Positions 45,085 through 57,141 of a stretch of DNA of 64,000 bases are shown here, piece by piece. How positions within the stretch are numbered: position 1 is the first letter of the stretch; each line of letters starts with the position of its first letter. The notes beneath the pieces are model-generated. The model was not told the DNA's origin, searched no databases, and saw only the letters and a program-made list of their open reading frames with translations. This stretch comes from Prochlorococcus sp. AG-347-K10. GTDB lineage: Bacteria; Cyanobacteriota; Cyanobacteriia; PCC-6307; Cyanobiaceae. Where the stretch lies: the NCBI GenBank assembly GCA_003278955.1, contig QCCB01000004.1:20751-84750 (forward strand), read 5' to 3'. A program made the position numbers and the translations under genes.

Positions 45085-46218
45085 ATGGCTGATTTTTACC
45101 AAATACTTGGAGTTTCAAGAGATGCTGATGCCGATACCTTAAAAAGGGCTTACAGAAAATTAGCAAGACAATATCATCCTGATGTTAATAAAGATCCTGG
45201 AGCTGAAGATAAATTTAAAGAAATTGGTAAGGCTTATGAGGCATTAGCTGATCCTCAAACAAGAGCTAGATATGATCAGTTTGGTGAGGCTGGCCTTGGA
45301 GGTGCGGCTGGAATGCCTGATATGGGTGATATGGGTGATATGGGTGGCTTTGCAGATTTATTTGAAACTTTTTTTAATGGCTTTGGTGGACAAAATCCCC
45401 AGGGAGGAAGAACTCAAAGAAGAGGCCCGCAACAAGGCGATGATTTAAGGTATGACCTTAATGTTGACTTTAAAGATGCAATATTTGGCCAACAAAGAGA
45501 AATAAAAATTCCTCATCTTGAAACATGTGAAGTTTGTAGGGGAACAGGTGCTAAAGCAGGAACTGGACCTAAAACTTGTTCAACCTGTGGGGGCAGTGGA
45601 CAAGTTAGAAGAGCTACGAGAACACCTTTTGGTAATTTTACACAAGTAGCTGAATGTCCTTCATGCAATGGAGCTGGTCAGATAATTGCAGATCCATGTG
45701 TAAGTTGTGGCGGTAATGGAGTAAAGCAAGTAAGAAAAAAATTAAGAATTAATATTCCTGCGGGAGTTGATACTGGTACTAAATTAAGAGTTTCCAGAGA
45801 AGGAAATGTTGGTTTGAAAGGGGGTCCGCCTGGAGATCTTTATGTTTTTATCAAGGTTAAGAATGATCCAAAACTTAAAAGAGATGGTGTGACTATTTAC
45901 TCAGAGATAGATGTGAGTTATTTACAGGCTATTTTAGGTGATACTGTTGAAATTACTACAGTTGATGGAAATGTTAATTTAAAAATCCCAAGTGGTACCC
46001 AGCCAAATACAACTCTTTCACTTGAGAATAAAGGTGTACCTAGACTTGGCAACCCGGTTGCCAGAGGAAATCATGAAGTTTTAGTAAAGGTAAAATTGCC
46101 AACTCGTATAACTGACGAAGAACGAAAGCTATTAGAGGGTTTAGCTTCTCAATATTCAGATAAAAATATTAATTCCAGTAGTGGACTTTTTAGTAAATTA
46201 TTTGGTAAAGAATCCTAA
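45085..46218 (+). CDS. dnaJ: chaperone protein DnaJ
   Basis: 377 aa; J-domain with HPD ([15 protein letters not shown]) and four CxxCxGxG-like zinc motifs. Confidence 0.97.
   Translation: MADFYQILGVSRDADADTLKRAYRKLARQYHPDVNKDPGAEDKFKEIGKAYEALADPQTRARYDQFGEAGLGGAAGMPDMGDMGDMGGFADLFETFFNGFGGQNPQGGRTQRRGPQQGDDLRYDLNVDFKDAIFGQQREIKIPHLETCEVCRGTGAKAGTGPKTCSTCGGSGQVRRATRTPFGNFTQVAECPSCNGAGQIIADPCVSCGGNGVKQVRKKLRINIPAGVDTGTKLRVSREGNVGLKGGPPGDLYVFIKVKNDPKLKRDGVTIYSEIDVSYLQAILGDTVEITTVDGNVNLKIPSGTQPNTTLSLENKGVPRLGNPVARGNHEVLVKVKLPTRITDEERKLLEGLASQYSDKNINSSSGLFSKLFGKES
45319..45345 (+). repeat. 9-bp x3 tandem repeat in the dnaJ G/F region
   Basis: GATATGGGT repeated three times, encoding (DMG)3. Confidence 0.9.
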
Positions 46219-46448
46219 TGACTTCTTTAAAGCATTTGGATCTCAAATCTGTTCCATGTCCTCTAAATGTTGTCAAAATCAAATTAGCTTTGGAGAAGTT
46301 ATCTAAAAACGAACACCTTATAGTTGAACTAGATAAAGGTGAACCAGAAGAAATGGTATTAAACAACTTAAAAGAGATGGGGTTTTTGTTTAAACAAATT
46401 AAAGAAAATGAAAAATTTATAAAAATAAAAATATTGAATGAAAATTAG
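46218..46448 (+). CDS. TusA/SirA-like sulfurtransferase-fold protein
   Basis: 76 aa; LDLKSVPCPLNVVKIKLALEKL CPxxxVK-type motif. Confidence 0.85.
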   Translation: MTSLKHLDLKSVPCPLNVVKIKLALEKLSKNEHLIVELDKGEPEEMVLNNLKEMGFLFKQIKENEKFIKIKILNEN

Positions 46449-47355
46449 TAATAAATATTTAGGTTTAGTTACGAAAAAATTTAATGATTTTGTTTTAGTT
46501 GACTTAAAAAATCCAGAAAACTCTGGAAATAGCGAGAAATTTTTATGTAAGGTGAGGAAGTCTATAAATTTTAAAAATCAATTAATTTATGTTGGAGATG
46601 AAGTAGTAATTGAAAATATTGATTTAAAAAGCAAACGCGCAGTAATAACGAGGCTTAAAAAAAGAAAAAATTTATTAGTTAGACCCTCAGTTGCGAATAT
46701 TTCTAATGTATACATTACTTTTTCTGTTGAAGAGCCAGCATTAAATTTATCTCAAGTTAATAGGTTTTTGATATCGGCAGAATCTATGGGTGTTGATGTG
46801 TCATTAGTTTTGACAAAATGTGATTTAATTTCTGATACAACAAGATCTTCATTAATAGATAAATTTGAGAAATGGGGTTATAAAGCAATAACTTTAAATT
46901 TAGATAAATCCGATGACTTTCATAATTTATTAGTTGAGTTAAAGCAAAAAGAGTGTTCAATATTTATGGGCCCATCGGGTGTTGGCAAAACTACTTTGCT
47001 TAACATGATAATTCCAGGTCTTCAAAATAGTACTGCTCCAGTTTCCAATAAAATTAAGAGAGGTAAAAATACTACGCGAAATGTTGAGTTATTTTCTATA
47101 TCAAATCAAAGTTACATTGCAGATACTCCAGGTTTTAATATGCAACCCCTAGAGATTAATATTAGCTTGTTGCCAAATCTTTATCCAGAAATATACAAAC
47201 AGGTAATCGATGATGAAATTAAGTGTAAATTTCGTAATTGCTTACATTTGGACGATGAGGGCTGTAATTTAAATAAATCCTTCGAAAGATATTCTTTTTA
47301 TAAAGAAATGATTGAGTCTTCTAAGAGTCACTATTATCAAAACCAGGAAGATTAA
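46438..47355 (+). CDS. rsgA: ribosome small-subunit-dependent GTPase RsgA
   Basis: 305 aa; circularly permuted GTPase: [29 protein letters not shown]-terminal zinc C/H cluster ([14 protein letters not shown]). Confidence 0.94.
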   Translation: MKISNKYLGLVTKKFNDFVLVDLKNPENSGNSEKFLCKVRKSINFKNQLIYVGDEVVIENIDLKSKRAVITRLKKRKNLLVRPSVANISNVYITFSVEEPALNLSQVNRFLISAESMGVDVSLVLTKCDLISDTTRSSLIDKFEKWGYKAITLNLDKSDDFHNLLVELKQKECSIFMGPSGVGKTTLLNMIIPGLQNSTAPVSNKIKRGKNTTRNVELFSISNQSYIADTPGFNMQPLEINISLLPNLYPEIYKQVIDDEIKCKFRNCLHLDDEGCNLNKSFERYSFYKEMIESSKSHYYQNQED

Positions 47356-47671
47356 GATTTAGTCCACCAGTCAAATCATTCATTCTTTCTTTCATAGTTG
47401 TAGTTGATAATTCATGAGCTTTTTGAATAGCTTGTAAAATGTTCTGCTCTATTTTTTCCTTATTTGCGTTTAAAATATTTTCTTGTACTTCTACCTTTAA
47501 GGGAAGTTGGTTTCCACTTATCCATACTTTTATCATTTCATCATCACTTTTTCCTTCAATCTCCATATTTTCAAGTTCATCTTGTAATTTTTGCGCATCT
47601 TGCTGAATTTGTTTAGCTTTTTTAAAAGCTTCTGTAAGTTGTCCAAAGTTAGGAAGTCCAAAACCCGCCAT
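47321..47671 (-). CDS. YbaB/EbfC nucleoid-associated protein
   Basis: 116 aa; [36 protein letters not shown]. Confidence 0.9.
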   Translation of the reverse strand: MAGFGLPNFGQLTEAFKKAKQIQQDAQKLQDELENMEIEGKSDDEMIKVWISGNQLPLKVEVQENILNANKEKIEQNILQAIQKAHELSTTTMKERMNDLTGGLNLNLPGFDNSDS

Positions 47672-47688
47672 TGTGTAAAAAAGTTTCT

Positions 47689-48582
47689 TTAATTAGGATA
47701 GTCAAAACCAATCATTCTTACTTCAGGTTGCAAAAAAATTCCTTTGTTTTGTAGTACTTTTTGTTGAATTACTGTTATTAATTTATAAATATCTTTTGAA
47801 CTTGCTGAAGAAGTGTTAATTATAAAATTTGAATGTATTGTAGAAATTTCAGCATCGCCAATTTTAAATCCTTTTAAACCCATTTCATCAATTAATTTTG
47901 CTGCATAATTATTTGCAGGATTTTTAAATACACTCCCAAAACTTGGTTGATGATATGGCTGTGTTTCTTTTTTTAATTTAAGGTTATTTTTAGTTGTTTG
48001 CATTAATTGTTCTAGATTGCCATTAGGCTCAAAATGTAGTCTTGCACTAATAATTGTTAAATCATTTTTTTGAAAAGAGCTAAATCTATACTCAAAATTG
48101 ATATCCTTTTTTTCAATTTCAAGCTTTTCATGAGTTTTATTATTTATAACTTTTACGGAAATAAGATTTTTTGCTAGCGATAAATTACCTGTGCCAGCAT
48201 TCATATAAATTGCTCCTCCCAATGTTCCTGGAATTCCGACAGCCCATTCCCCTCCTTGTAATCCATTTTTAGCAAGAGAATTAGATAATGATGGGAGCAT
48301 TACACCTGCTTCCGCTTCAACAATTCCTGAATATGGCTCTATCTTTAATGATTTTAATTTTTTTGTACATACAACTAAGCCTTTTATGAAAATATTATTT
48401 ATTAAAAGATTTGAACCTGCGCCAATTATTTGACATTTTTGTTTGTTTAAATTAGCCCATTCTATTAGATATGAAAATTCTTCAATGCTTCTTGGCTCAG
48501 CAAAATATTCAGCTACTCCTCCCACTTTTATAGTTGTATAACTACTTAAATCACACTTTTTAGAAAAAATCTTTTTATTCAT
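47689..48582 (-). CDS. murB: UDP-N-acetylmuramate dehydrogenase
   Basis: 297 aa; [50 protein letters not shown]. Confidence 0.95.
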   Translation of the reverse strand: MNKKIFSKKCDLSSYTTIKVGGVAEYFAEPRSIEEFSYLIEWANLNKQKCQIIGAGSNLLINNIFIKGLVVCTKKLKSLKIEPYSGIVEAEAGVMLPSLSNSLAKNGLQGGEWAVGIPGTLGGAIYMNAGTGNLSLAKNLISVKVINNKTHEKLEIEKKDINFEYRFSSFQKNDLTIISARLHFEPNGNLEQLMQTTKNNLKLKKETQPYHQPSFGSVFKNPANNYAAKLIDEMGLKGFKIGDAEISTIHSNFIINTSSASSKDIYKLITVIQQKVLQNKGIFLQPEVRMIGFDYPN

Positions 48583-48589
48583 AAATAAA

Positions 48590-50005
48590 TTATTTTTTTA
48601 ATTTTTTTTCATTTAAAATTGACCAGAAATTATGACAATTACCAGCTCCCATATTCAAAATTAAATCCCCTTTTTGAGTTAATTCGTAAAAATTCTTTGA
48701 AACTTCATAATAATTATTTATGTAACTAACATTTTTATTTTTTTTATAAATCAGATCAGTGATAATTTTTGAAGTAATTTTATCTTCGTTTCCTTCTCCT
48801 GCTGAATAAATACTGGTTACATAAATAATATCTGCTTTTGATAATTCTTCAGCGAATTCTTTTTGAAATTGCTTTACTCGAGAGTATCTATGAGGTTGAA
48901 ATAAAGCAATTAATCTACTTTTTTGATATTCATTATTATGTTTTTGCTTAATAAATAATCTTCCTAATTTAATTGTCTCTTTTATTTCGTTTGGGTGATG
49001 TGCATAATCATCATATAAACTTCTTTCATCTATTTGGCCTCTGAATTCAAATCTTTTTTTAGGCAGCTTTAAATATTTTATATTTTTCTTTATTTTTATA
49101 AAATCTACTCCTATCATTCTTGAGGCTGCTATTGCTGCAGTGATATTAGATAGATTGTGTAATCCTGGAATTGGAATATTCAAACTACTGATAAAATTTC
49201 CGTTTTCATAATATCTTCCAATTGTATACTTTGAATTAATTTCAGTCGGGATTATTGCATAAGCAACGTTTTTAGCCGTAGTGATTGACCACTTACAATT
49301 AGAATAAAAGTTATTTCTTGAGGTTTCACAATCAAAATTAAGTAATAATTTTTTTGAGTTTTTAGCGAAACTTTTAAAAGAAGAAATGACTTCACTTAAA
49401 TTAGAAAAGTGATCGCAATGATCAAAATCAATGTTGTTGATTATTCCAATATCAGATTTATATTTGTTAATTGTCCCATCAGATTCATCAACTTCAGCTA
49501 CTAAGTATTTTGTATTTTCTAGATGACAATTAGAGTTGTAGATAGGAATTATTCCTCCAGTTATGGAAGATGAATTATGTGTACATAACTCAAGTATTGT
49601 AGAAAGAAATGTACTGGTTGATGTTTTTCCGTGGCTTCCTGCTATTGCCAATGCAGTGTAAGTACGCATTATCATTGCGAGTATCTCTGAACGATGTTTA
49701 ATTGATAAATTATTATCTCTGCAGTACGAAAATTCTTCATTTTCTGGCTTGATCGCGGAGCTTACAACAAAATTAATCAATTTGTTGGTAAATTTTGAAA
49801 TAACAAATTCAATATTTTGTCGCACTTGAGAGGTAAAGATTACTGCACCTAATTTCTCTAATTTATTAGTTTCATCGTTTTTAACTAAATCAGATCCTGA
49901 AACTGAACAACCTTTCTTAAGTAAACCCATTGCTAATGCTGACATCCCAATACCTCCAATCCCAATAAAATGAAAATGACTTTTCAATAGTAATTCTTTA
50001 TCCAA
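48590..50005 (-). CDS. murC: UDP-N-acetylmuramate--L-alanine ligase
   Basis: 471 aa; HFIGIGGIGMSALA, IAGSHGKTSTST, DDYAHHPNEIKET. Confidence 0.96.
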   Translation of the reverse strand: MDKELLLKSHFHFIGIGGIGMSALAMGLLKKGCSVSGSDLVKNDETNKLEKLGAVIFTSQVRQNIEFVISKFTNKLINFVVSSAIKPENEEFSYCRDNNLSIKHRSEILAMIMRTYTALAIAGSHGKTSTSTFLSTILELCTHNSSSITGGIIPIYNSNCHLENTKYLVAEVDESDGTINKYKSDIGIINNIDFDHCDHFSNLSEVISSFKSFAKNSKKLLLNFDCETSRNNFYSNCKWSITTAKNVAYAIIPTEINSKYTIGRYYENGNFISSLNIPIPGLHNLSNITAAIAASRMIGVDFIKIKKNIKYLKLPKKRFEFRGQIDERSLYDDYAHHPNEIKETIKLGRLFIKQKHNNEYQKSRLIALFQPHRYSRVKQFQKEFAEELSKADIIYVTSIYSAGEGNEDKITSKIITDLIYKKNKNVSYINNYYEVSKNFYELTQKGDLILNMGAGNCHNFWSILNEKKLKK

Positions 50006-50197
50006 TGTTTATCTTTTACTTAAATCAAAATAACTTCTAGCTGAAATTTTGCTATTTTTTCTTAAAAAAAATGTTTTTTTCCCTTGAATTAATACAAAAC
50101 TACACTTATTTGCTTAATAAATCAAAAAAACCTTACGTTATTGCACAAAATTCAGTATGATCAGCAACTTAGGTAAATCATTTAGAAATTATTAGTT

Positions 50198-51220
50198 ATG
50201 ACTTTGCGTGTTGCAATTAACGGCTTTGGCAGAATTGGTCGAAACTTTATGCGTTGTTGGCTTAGTAGAGGGGCTTACACCAATATTGAAGTAGTTGGAA
50301 TTAACGTTACCTCAGATCCTAAGACTAATGCTCATCTACTGAAGTACGATTCTGTCCTTGGTCAACTTGATGGTGTTGATATTCAATATACTGATGATAC
50401 TTTTGTAATTAATAACAAGACAATTAAGTGTTTCTCTGATAGAAACCCATTAAACCTCCCGTGGAAAGACTGGGGTGTAGATTTGGTTATCGAATCTACT
50501 GGAGTTTTTAATACAGACGTAGGTGCAAGTAAGCACTTAGAGGTGGGAGCAAAAAAAGTTATCTTAACTGCTCCTGGTAAAGGCGATGGCGTTGGTACTT
50601 ATGTAGTTGGAGTTAATGCTGATTCATATAAACATAAAGATTATGATATTTTGAGTAATGCAAGTTGTACAACGAATTGTTTAGCTCCAGTGGTTAAAGT
50701 GTTAGACCAAACTTTTGGAATTAACAAAGGTTTGATGACTACAATTCATAGTTATACAGGGGATCAAAGAATTTTAGATAATAGTCACAGAGATTTAAGA
50801 AGGGCAAGAGCCGCTGCAACAAACATTGTTCCTACTTCTACAGGTGCTGCTAAAGCGGTAGCACTTGTATATCCAGAAATGAAAGGCAAATTAACAGGCA
50901 TTGCAATGAGAGTTCCAACTCCTAACGTTTCAGCAGTAGATTTCGTTTTTGAATCTTCTAAATCTGTTACAACTGAAGAAGTCAATAATGCTTTAAAGGA
51001 AGCATCTCTAAGCTCAATGAAAGGCATAATTAAGTATGGAGATGAACCATTAGTGTCAAGCGATTATGCAGGTACCAATGAATCATCAATTGTAGATAGT
51101 GATCTTACTATGTGTATCGGAGATAACCTTGTAAAGGTCCTTGCATGGTATGACAATGAGTGGGGTTATAGTCAGAGAGTTGTAGATTTAGCAGAGATTG
51201 TTGCTAAAAATTGGGAATAA
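50198..51220 (+). CDS. gap2: glyceraldehyde-3-phosphate dehydrogenase (type 2, photosynthetic)
   Basis: 340 aa; [45 protein letters not shown]. Confidence 0.96.
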   Translation: MTLRVAINGFGRIGRNFMRCWLSRGAYTNIEVVGINVTSDPKTNAHLLKYDSVLGQLDGVDIQYTDDTFVINNKTIKCFSDRNPLNLPWKDWGVDLVIESTGVFNTDVGASKHLEVGAKKVILTAPGKGDGVGTYVVGVNADSYKHKDYDILSNASCTTNCLAPVVKVLDQTFGINKGLMTTIHSYTGDQRILDNSHRDLRRARAAATNIVPTSTGAAKAVALVYPEMKGKLTGIAMRVPTPNVSAVDFVFESSKSVTTEEVNNALKEASLSSMKGIIKYGDEPLVSSDYAGTNESSIVDSDLTMCIGDNLVKVLAWYDNEWGYSQRVVDLAEIVAKNWE

Positions 51221-52207
51221 TTAAAAGTGTTTGAAAGGTTTGTTATTAAGTAATTTGTTTTTTTTATTATCTTTAAATTCTATTGATGGTTCACCATCAG
51301 CAAAAAACCCAATTTCTTTAATATCTTTATCAAGTTTTGATAAATTTTTTGCCCATTTTTTTGGCAATGAGAAAACTAATTCATAATCTTCACCTCCAAA
51401 AAAATAATATTCATCCCATTTATCTCCTTTAGGCCAATCCTTATCTTTAGGTATTTTTTCATAATTTATGATCGCTTTACAGTTGCTAGCTATTGCTAAA
51501 TCTTGTAAGGCTTGAAATAGGCCATCACTGCTATCAGTGCATCCTATTCTCCTTATTTTTTTATTTGAGCGAGTTTTGAGGAGATTATTTAGAAAATTTG
51601 GGTAGACTCTAGGACGACAAAAATGTTCAATGGACTTAATGATTAATCTTTCATTCAGAGAAAATTCATTATCGAAATTAATTTTATTTCGTATCAAAAA
51701 TCCCAGTTTGCTAAGACCATGAATTCCTGTAGTTAAGATTATATCTCCTGATTTACATGCGTTTCTTCGTAATTCAAGTTCACCTTGAATTCCAAAGGCC
51801 GTAATCGAAATGATTTTTTCATTCCCCTTTGAGCAATCTCCCCCAAGAATCAACCCGCCATATTCTTTTAATGCTTTATTTATTCCTTTGTATAGTTCTT
51901 CAACCCAAATCCACTCAGTTCTAGCAGGTAGAACTAGGCTTATTGTAATACCAATAGTTTTCTTGCTTCCACTAGATAATAAGTCAGAGATGTTGCTTAC
52001 AACTGCTTTCCAACCAAGGTCTTGAGGACAAATAGTAATGTCATTGAAATGAATATTTTCCACTAATGAATCAGTATTAACAAGTAAATTTTGATTTTTA
52101 GTTTTGATTAAAGCGCAATCATCTGAAACTTGATTTTTAGGCATAAATTTGCCTAGCCTATTTATTAGTTCTTTTTCTCCTATATCTTCTAATATTTCTT
52201 TATGCAT
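51221..52207 (-). CDS. thiL: thiamine-monophosphate kinase
   Basis: 328 aa; DDCALIKTKNQNLLVNTDSLVENIHF, GGDCSKG, GCTDSSDGL, FFGGEDYEL. Confidence 0.93.
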   Translation of the reverse strand: MHKEILEDIGEKELINRLGKFMPKNQVSDDCALIKTKNQNLLVNTDSLVENIHFNDITICPQDLGWKAVVSNISDLLSSGSKKTIGITISLVLPARTEWIWVEELYKGINKALKEYGGLILGGDCSKGNEKIISITAFGIQGELELRRNACKSGDIILTTGIHGLSKLGFLIRNKINFDNEFSLNERLIIKSIEHFCRPRVYPNFLNNLLKTRSNKKIRRIGCTDSSDGLFQALQDLAIASNCKAIINYEKIPKDKDWPKGDKWDEYYFFGGEDYELVFSLPKKWAKNLSKLDKDIKEIGFFADGEPSIEFKDNKKNKLLNNKPFKHF

Positions 52208-53291
52208 TTAATTCGAGGTTCTCAATTCCTTCTAAAACATCAATCGAAATTATTGTGTCATCTTTAGTAAGCTCTTCTAATACATCAAATCCATTTATAA
52301 CGTAACCAAAGGCAGCATTTCTCCCGTCAATTAAATTGCGACCTGCTGGATTTAATTCTGCTTCATATAAAAAGAAGAAAAATTGTGAAGACCCATCATC
52401 AACTGCGGTATTCGAATGGGACCATCCTAGAGTTCCAAGTGTGGCAAAAGGTAATGTTGGCGTCTCTGTGTAAAGACCTAAATCTTCAAAAGTTTGATTA
52501 TAAAAAGTATCTTTTTCATCAGGAATTCTAATTTCTAAAGGAACGTGTCGTTCTTGGTTTGTTTCGGGATCAATGTAACCAATATCTCCACCAATTGGAT
52601 CACCTGTTTGCAGTACAAAAAATTCTTCTGCTCTGTTGATAGGTAAATCTTTGTAGAAGTTTTTTGAAGATAAATCTATAAATGCTCCTGCTGTAAGTGG
52701 GGCGTTAAATCCATCCACAATAGCTTGCATATCTCCTTTGGAAGTTTTTATATTGACTTTTGCTCTGCCTAATAATCTTGGTAAATTATCAAATTCCTTG
52801 GGAATAGAGTATGGAAATTCATTTGGCAGAAAATATTCTTCTAATCCACCTATTTTGTCTAAAGCATCTCGTCGGGTCGCTATAAAAGAGTATTTATCCT
52901 TTAATTTAGAGTAATTTTGAAGGTTATCAAAATTTTCTTTGAGTTCTAAAAATGTTTTTTTAGCAATTTCTTTTTTATCGTTTGGTAATTCTTGAATAAT
53001 TTTACTCTGGTATTTTTTTAGTAAAGATTGACATTTTGTAACAGTTTTCGTAAGAGCAGGCCATCTTCCTCCTCGTACAAGGTCACTAGTTTCTTCTAAT
53101 TTGTGTTGAATTTCTTGCAACTCAACTTGCTTGATAGGGAGTGCATTTCTGAGGATTGCACTAGGGTCTTTTACTGCATTTCCAGTAGGTAAATCAGCTA
53201 ATACTTGAATCGGTTTTAAGAGAAAAACCTGTAAAATTACAATCGATAGACTTAATAAAAGTTTGTTCTGATTTGATAAGAATTTTTGCAT
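52200..53291 (-). CDS. cyclophilin-type peptidyl-prolyl cis-trans isomerase, exported
   Basis: 363 aa, N-terminal signal, C-terminal cyclophilin-like domain ([49 protein letters not shown] region). Confidence 0.9.
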   Translation of the reverse strand: MQKFLSNQNKLLLSLSIVILQVFLLKPIQVLADLPTGNAVKDPSAILRNALPIKQVELQEIQHKLEETSDLVRGGRWPALTKTVTKCQSLLKKYQSKIIQELPNDKKEIAKKTFLELKENFDNLQNYSKLKDKYSFIATRRDALDKIGGLEEYFLPNEFPYSIPKEFDNLPRLLGRAKVNIKTSKGDMQAIVDGFNAPLTAGAFIDLSSKNFYKDLPINRAEEFFVLQTGDPIGGDIGYIDPETNQERHVPLEIRIPDEKDTFYNQTFEDLGLYTETPTLPFATLGTLGWSHSNTAVDDGSSQFFFFLYEAELNPAGRNLIDGRNAAFGYVINGFDVLEELTKDDTIISIDVLEGIENLELNA

Positions 53292-53334
53292 AGCACTCTT
53301 GCAGGTTTATGATCCTTGGGGATGTAATACAGGA

Positions 53335-53895
53335 ATGATTTCCAGTAACGATTTTCGCACAGGTACGACCATCGAATTAGATGGACAAGTTTGGCGTGTT
53401 GTAGAATTTCTACATGTCAAGCCTGGCAAGGGTTCTGCTTTTGTGCGAACAAAATTAAAATCAGTTCAAAGCGGCAACGTGGTTGAAAAAACTTTTCGAG
53501 CCGGAGAATCAGTACAGCAGGCTATCCTTGAGAAGTCTAACCTGCAGCATACTTATGTGGAGTCTGGTGATTATGTTTTTATGGATATGACAAGTTTTGA
53601 AGAGACAAGACTCACCTCTGAACAAATCGGTAAAGGTTCAAAGTATTTGAAAGAGGGAATGGAGGTTAATGTAATTTTTCATAATGGTAAAGTTTTAGAA
53701 GTAGAACTACCTATATCTATTACTTTGAAAGTTACAGAGACTGACCCTGGAGTCAAAGGTGATACTGCTAGTGGGGGCACGAAACCAGCTATTCTAGAAA
53801 CAGGTGCTCAAGTTATGGTTCCTTTATTTATTTCTGTGGGAGAAATGATTAAAGTTGATACTCGTAATGACAGTTATCTTGGACGTGAAAATTAA
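53335..53895 (+). CDS. efp: translation elongation factor P
   Basis: [42 protein letters not shown]; internal ATG at 53335. Confidence 0.96.
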   Translation: MISSNDFRTGTTIELDGQVWRVVEFLHVKPGKGSAFVRTKLKSVQSGNVVEKTFRAGESVQQAILEKSNLQHTYVESGDYVFMDMTSFEETRLTSEQIGKGSKYLKEGMEVNVIFHNGKVLEVELPISITLKVTETDPGVKGDTASGGTKPAILETGAQVMVPLFISVGEMIKVDTRNDSYLGREN

Positions 53896-54401
53896 TGGCT
53901 ATGAAATTAGATCATGAAGACTTAAATCGCTTAATAGAGAAAATCTCTTTAAGTGACATACAAGAGTTCTCTCTGGAGGGAGAAGATTTTAAACTCGAAA
54001 TAAAAAGGAATGTATTTGATCAGAACCAAGTTGTTAATAATTTAGTTTCAAATACTTCATTTGATAAGCAATTAATTGCTAATCAAAAAACTATTAATGA
54101 TAATATCCCTGCAGTTAATGAGCCTGAAGCACCTCAGGTGGAACCCCCAGGACGTTCTGATTTAACTGAAATTACTTCTCCTATGGTCGGAACATTTTAT
54201 AGGGCTGCAGCGCCTGGTGAGGAGCCATTCGTCGAAGTAGGAAATAACATTAAGGTTGGTCAAACTATTTGTATTTTGGAAGCAATGAAGTTAATGAATG
54301 AAATTGAATCTGAATTTAATGCCGAAATAGTAGAGATTCTCGTTGAAAATGGAACACCAGTTGAATTTGGTCAAGTTTTAATGCGTGTTAAGCAGTCTTG
54401 A
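53895..54401 (+). CDS. accB: acetyl-CoA carboxylase biotin carboxyl carrier protein
   Basis: 168 aa; biotinyl site EAMKLMNEIE; stop/start overlap TAATG with efp. Confidence 0.96.
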   Translation: MAMKLDHEDLNRLIEKISLSDIQEFSLEGEDFKLEIKRNVFDQNQVVNNLVSNTSFDKQLIANQKTINDNIPAVNEPEAPQVEPPGRSDLTEITSPMVGTFYRAAAPGEEPFVEVGNNIKVGQTICILEAMKLMNEIESEFNAEIVEILVENGTPVEFGQVLMRVKQS

Positions 54402-55412
54402 ATTGTTAGTCATTTCTACGGCAGCCTTAATAGCCTCAATCATGCTTTGAGATTGAGCAATTCCTTTGCCAGCAATATCAAATCCTGTTCCATGATCAGG
54501 AGATGTTCTTATAAAAGGTAAACCGATTGTGGTATTAACTGAGTAATTAAGAGCTATTACTTTCATTGGTATTAAACCTTGATCATGATACATAGCAAGA
54601 ATGCCATCATGCTTTTCAGCATTTTTGTCATTCCATGCTTTTACAGAAGAATTCCAGCAACTATCTGGCGATAAAGGGCCTAATAATTTAATATCTCTAT
54701 TTTTTGTATTCCAAGTAATTAATGCATCATTGAGCCAATCTTTCTCTTCATGACCTAAAATGCCTTCTTCGCCGGCGTGAGGGTTTAATCCTGCTACTTT
54801 TAAACTGGGTTTATCAGTATAAGTATTACAAAAGTTTTTGAAAAGATCCAATTTAGAGTGGATTAATTCTTTAGTTAATTTCTTGGGAACCTCAGAAAGG
54901 GCTATGTGGGTTGTAGCTAATAAAGTATTAAATCTCCAACCTGTAATGGGCGATTTAGCTGTGAATAGCATGCCAACGTTTTTTACTCCACATGATTTTG
55001 CTAGTACTTCAGTTTGGCCAGAGAAGTTATGACCTGCTAGAGACCATGATTTCTTGCAGATTGGTCCAGTTACAAGTGCTGAATTCGGATATTGTTTTAC
55101 AATTTCTATTGCTTTTGTTAAATATTGGAAACTTGAATTACCGTAAATTGATTTAGGGTCGCTATCTAATGTAGAAATTTCGATATCATGTATCTTGAAA
55201 TTTTTTGGATTTGCAAGGTTTTCTAATCCTAATGAACTAAGGTATTCGTACGTATTTTGTAGATTTTTTTTTGACCCAACTAATATAAAGTCAATATTTC
55301 TTGGTATCTGATCAGAACAAAGTGCTTTTAAGATTATTTCAGGTCCAATACCTGACTCATCTCCAACGCTTAATACTACCTTCAATATTTTATTTTTATT
55401 TTGAAAATTCAT
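54378..55412 (-). CDS. pdxA: 4-hydroxythreonine-4-phosphate dehydrogenase
   Basis: 344 aa; GDESGIGPEIILKAL, GLNPHAGEEGILGHEE, MYHDQGLIPMK, RTSPDHGTGFDIAG. Confidence 0.95.
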   Translation of the reverse strand: MNFQNKNKILKVVLSVGDESGIGPEIILKALCSDQIPRNIDFILVGSKKNLQNTYEYLSSLGLENLANPKNFKIHDIEISTLDSDPKSIYGNSSFQYLTKAIEIVKQYPNSALVTGPICKKSWSLAGHNFSGQTEVLAKSCGVKNVGMLFTAKSPITGWRFNTLLATTHIALSEVPKKLTKELIHSKLDLFKNFCNTYTDKPSLKVAGLNPHAGEEGILGHEEKDWLNDALITWNTKNRDIKLLGPLSPDSCWNSSVKAWNDKNAEKHDGILAMYHDQGLIPMKVIALNYSVNTTIGLPFIRTSPDHGTGFDIAGKGIAQSQSMIEAIKAAVEMTNNSRLLNTH

Positions 55413-55433
55413 AAAAAGTTTTTAATTTATTTT

Positions 55434-56312
55434 TTAACTGTTTAGAAAGCAATTTTTCAAGCCTAGTTTATAGTTTTTATAAATTAGTTTATAACCGAGT
55501 GTTTCGCATAAAAGTTTGTTTGAAACTCTTCTATTTTCCATCCAAAAAGATTTAGCGATAGGAGATAATTCATCTTTTACATCCTCAAATAATATTGGTT
55601 TTGGCATTGTTAAACCAAGTAAATCATAGCAATATTGAATAACTTCATATTGAGAACAGGGTTTATCATCTGCAATATTAATGATTTGGTGAAACTTTAA
55701 ATAGTTTTTATTTTGTAATAAAAAAATTATCGCATTTGTAATATCAGCAACATGAACTCTTGAAAATACTTGAGCTTTTTTTAAGATAACTCGAATTTTT
55801 TGATTTTTGATTGCTTCAAACGTTGATCTTCCAGGTCCATATATACCAGGCAATCTAAAAATTTGCACTGGCAAACTAGATTCAATCCATTTTTTTTCGC
55901 AATTTAATCTATTATGGCTTCTTTTTTGAAGAGGATTAGGCTGATCTATCTCAGAAATCCAACCACCTTTAGTATTTCCATATACTCCTGTTGTAGATAA
56001 ATATCCAACCCATTCAAGTGGTAAATCTTTTAGTTTACTTTGAAGGCTTTTTAGTACGGGATCATCCCCATTTTTGTCGGGAGGTATGCAACTAAGAATA
56101 TGTGTGACTCCATCAAAAATTTTTTCATCAGGAACAATATCTTTTTCACTGTTGAAAATAAAACTATTTGGATCTTTGCTTGCAGATCTTGAGCTTGTTA
56201 AAACAGTGCAACCGAATTTTCTAATAGTTTTTGCAAAAAAACTCCCGCTGAAACCACATCCCAAGACTAAAAATTTATTTTTATTTCCTAGTAAATTTGC
56301 AGGTTTCTTCAT
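55434..56312 (-). CDS. NAD-dependent epimerase/dehydratase-like protein
   Basis: 292 aa; VLGCGFSGSFFAKTIRKFG Rossmann motif, TTGVYGNTKGGWISE, FRLPGIYGPGRS. Confidence 0.85.
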   Translation of the reverse strand: MKKPANLLGNKNKFLVLGCGFSGSFFAKTIRKFGCTVLTSSRSASKDPNSFIFNSEKDIVPDEKIFDGVTHILSCIPPDKNGDDPVLKSLQSKLKDLPLEWVGYLSTTGVYGNTKGGWISEIDQPNPLQKRSHNRLNCEKKWIESSLPVQIFRLPGIYGPGRSTFEAIKNQKIRVILKKAQVFSRVHVADITNAIIFLLQNKNYLKFHQIINIADDKPCSQYEVIQYCYDLLGLTMPKPILFEDVKDELSPIAKSFWMENRRVSNKLLCETLGYKLIYKNYKLGLKNCFLNS

Positions 56313-56344
56313 TTTGAATTAAAGTAGTACATATGTATTAATTA

Positions 56345-56575
56345 ATGATGAAGACATCTTCTGAGCCCGATTTAAAATCAAAAACTCTCTGTGTTAGCAA
56401 AAGTTACTGCCATCTTGTACAGAAAGACGTAAGCTTAGTTAGTTTTAAATTCTACCAAAAGTTATTTGTCTTTCTTATTTCATTTTCGACAATTTTAATA
56501 TTCCCAGAATCGCCAAAAGAATTTGAAAATATATGTGAGAGTTACAACTCTAGAAAAATATGTAATGTTTGGTAG
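56345..56575 (+). CDS. small hypothetical protein with one TM segment
   Basis: 76 aa ORF filling an otherwise empty gap; hydrophobic LFVFLISFSTILIF. Confidence 0.5.
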   Translation: MMKTSSEPDLKSKTLCVSKSYCHLVQKDVSLVSFKFYQKLFVFLISFSTILIFPESPKEFENICESYNSRKICNVW

Positions 56576-56977
56576 TCAAGCTGCCCTATATTTTGATTCA
56601 TCTTTTATGTAATTTTTATTTTTTACCTTAAAACCAGGATTAGCCCATTGTAGTAATCTAATAGCTAATCTTAAATCTCCTTCTAACCAAGCTCTTATAG
56701 CCATTGCTCTTCGGGGATCATAAAATTTTTGCCTTCTATACCAATACAAAGCATTTTCATCTGATTTATCCCCATTACATGATAGACATGCAGGGACGCA
56801 GTTTTCTGTTGTACTTAATCCTCCTTGGCTTCGTGGTATTACATGATCAATAGATTCAGATGGTTTTCCGCAATATATACAACTTTTTCCAGTAAACTTA
56901 TGAATAGATTTTCGCCATTGTCTTAATCTGAACTTAGGACATAAATCCTCTAAAAATACAGCATCATTAATATGCAT
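56576..56977 (-). CDS. HNH endonuclease domain protein
   Basis: 133 aa; CIYCGKPSESIDHVIPRSQGGLSTTENCVPACLSCNGDKSD. Confidence 0.9.
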   Translation of the reverse strand: MHINDAVFLEDLCPKFRLRQWRKSIHKFTGKSCIYCGKPSESIDHVIPRSQGGLSTTENCVPACLSCNGDKSDENALYWYRRQKFYDPRRAMAIRAWLEGDLRLAIRLLQWANPGFKVKNKNYIKDESKYRAA

Positions 56978-57141
56978 TCAGAATATTTAGTTAAATAAAT
57001 AATCGCTTGAATATATTAAAAGTCAACATTTATTAATACTTTTTTGCCTATATTTTCCAGTAAAAATATTATTTAGTGTGTTTAGATACAAAAGGGTATT
57101 TATAAAATTTAGAAAAATTATTATCTTTTGGAACTTCTTAA

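Noticed and set aside
56576-56977. HNH gene as a homing endonuclease or mobile element
   Set aside because: No surrounding intron/intein sequence, no interrupted host gene and no terminal repeats seen.
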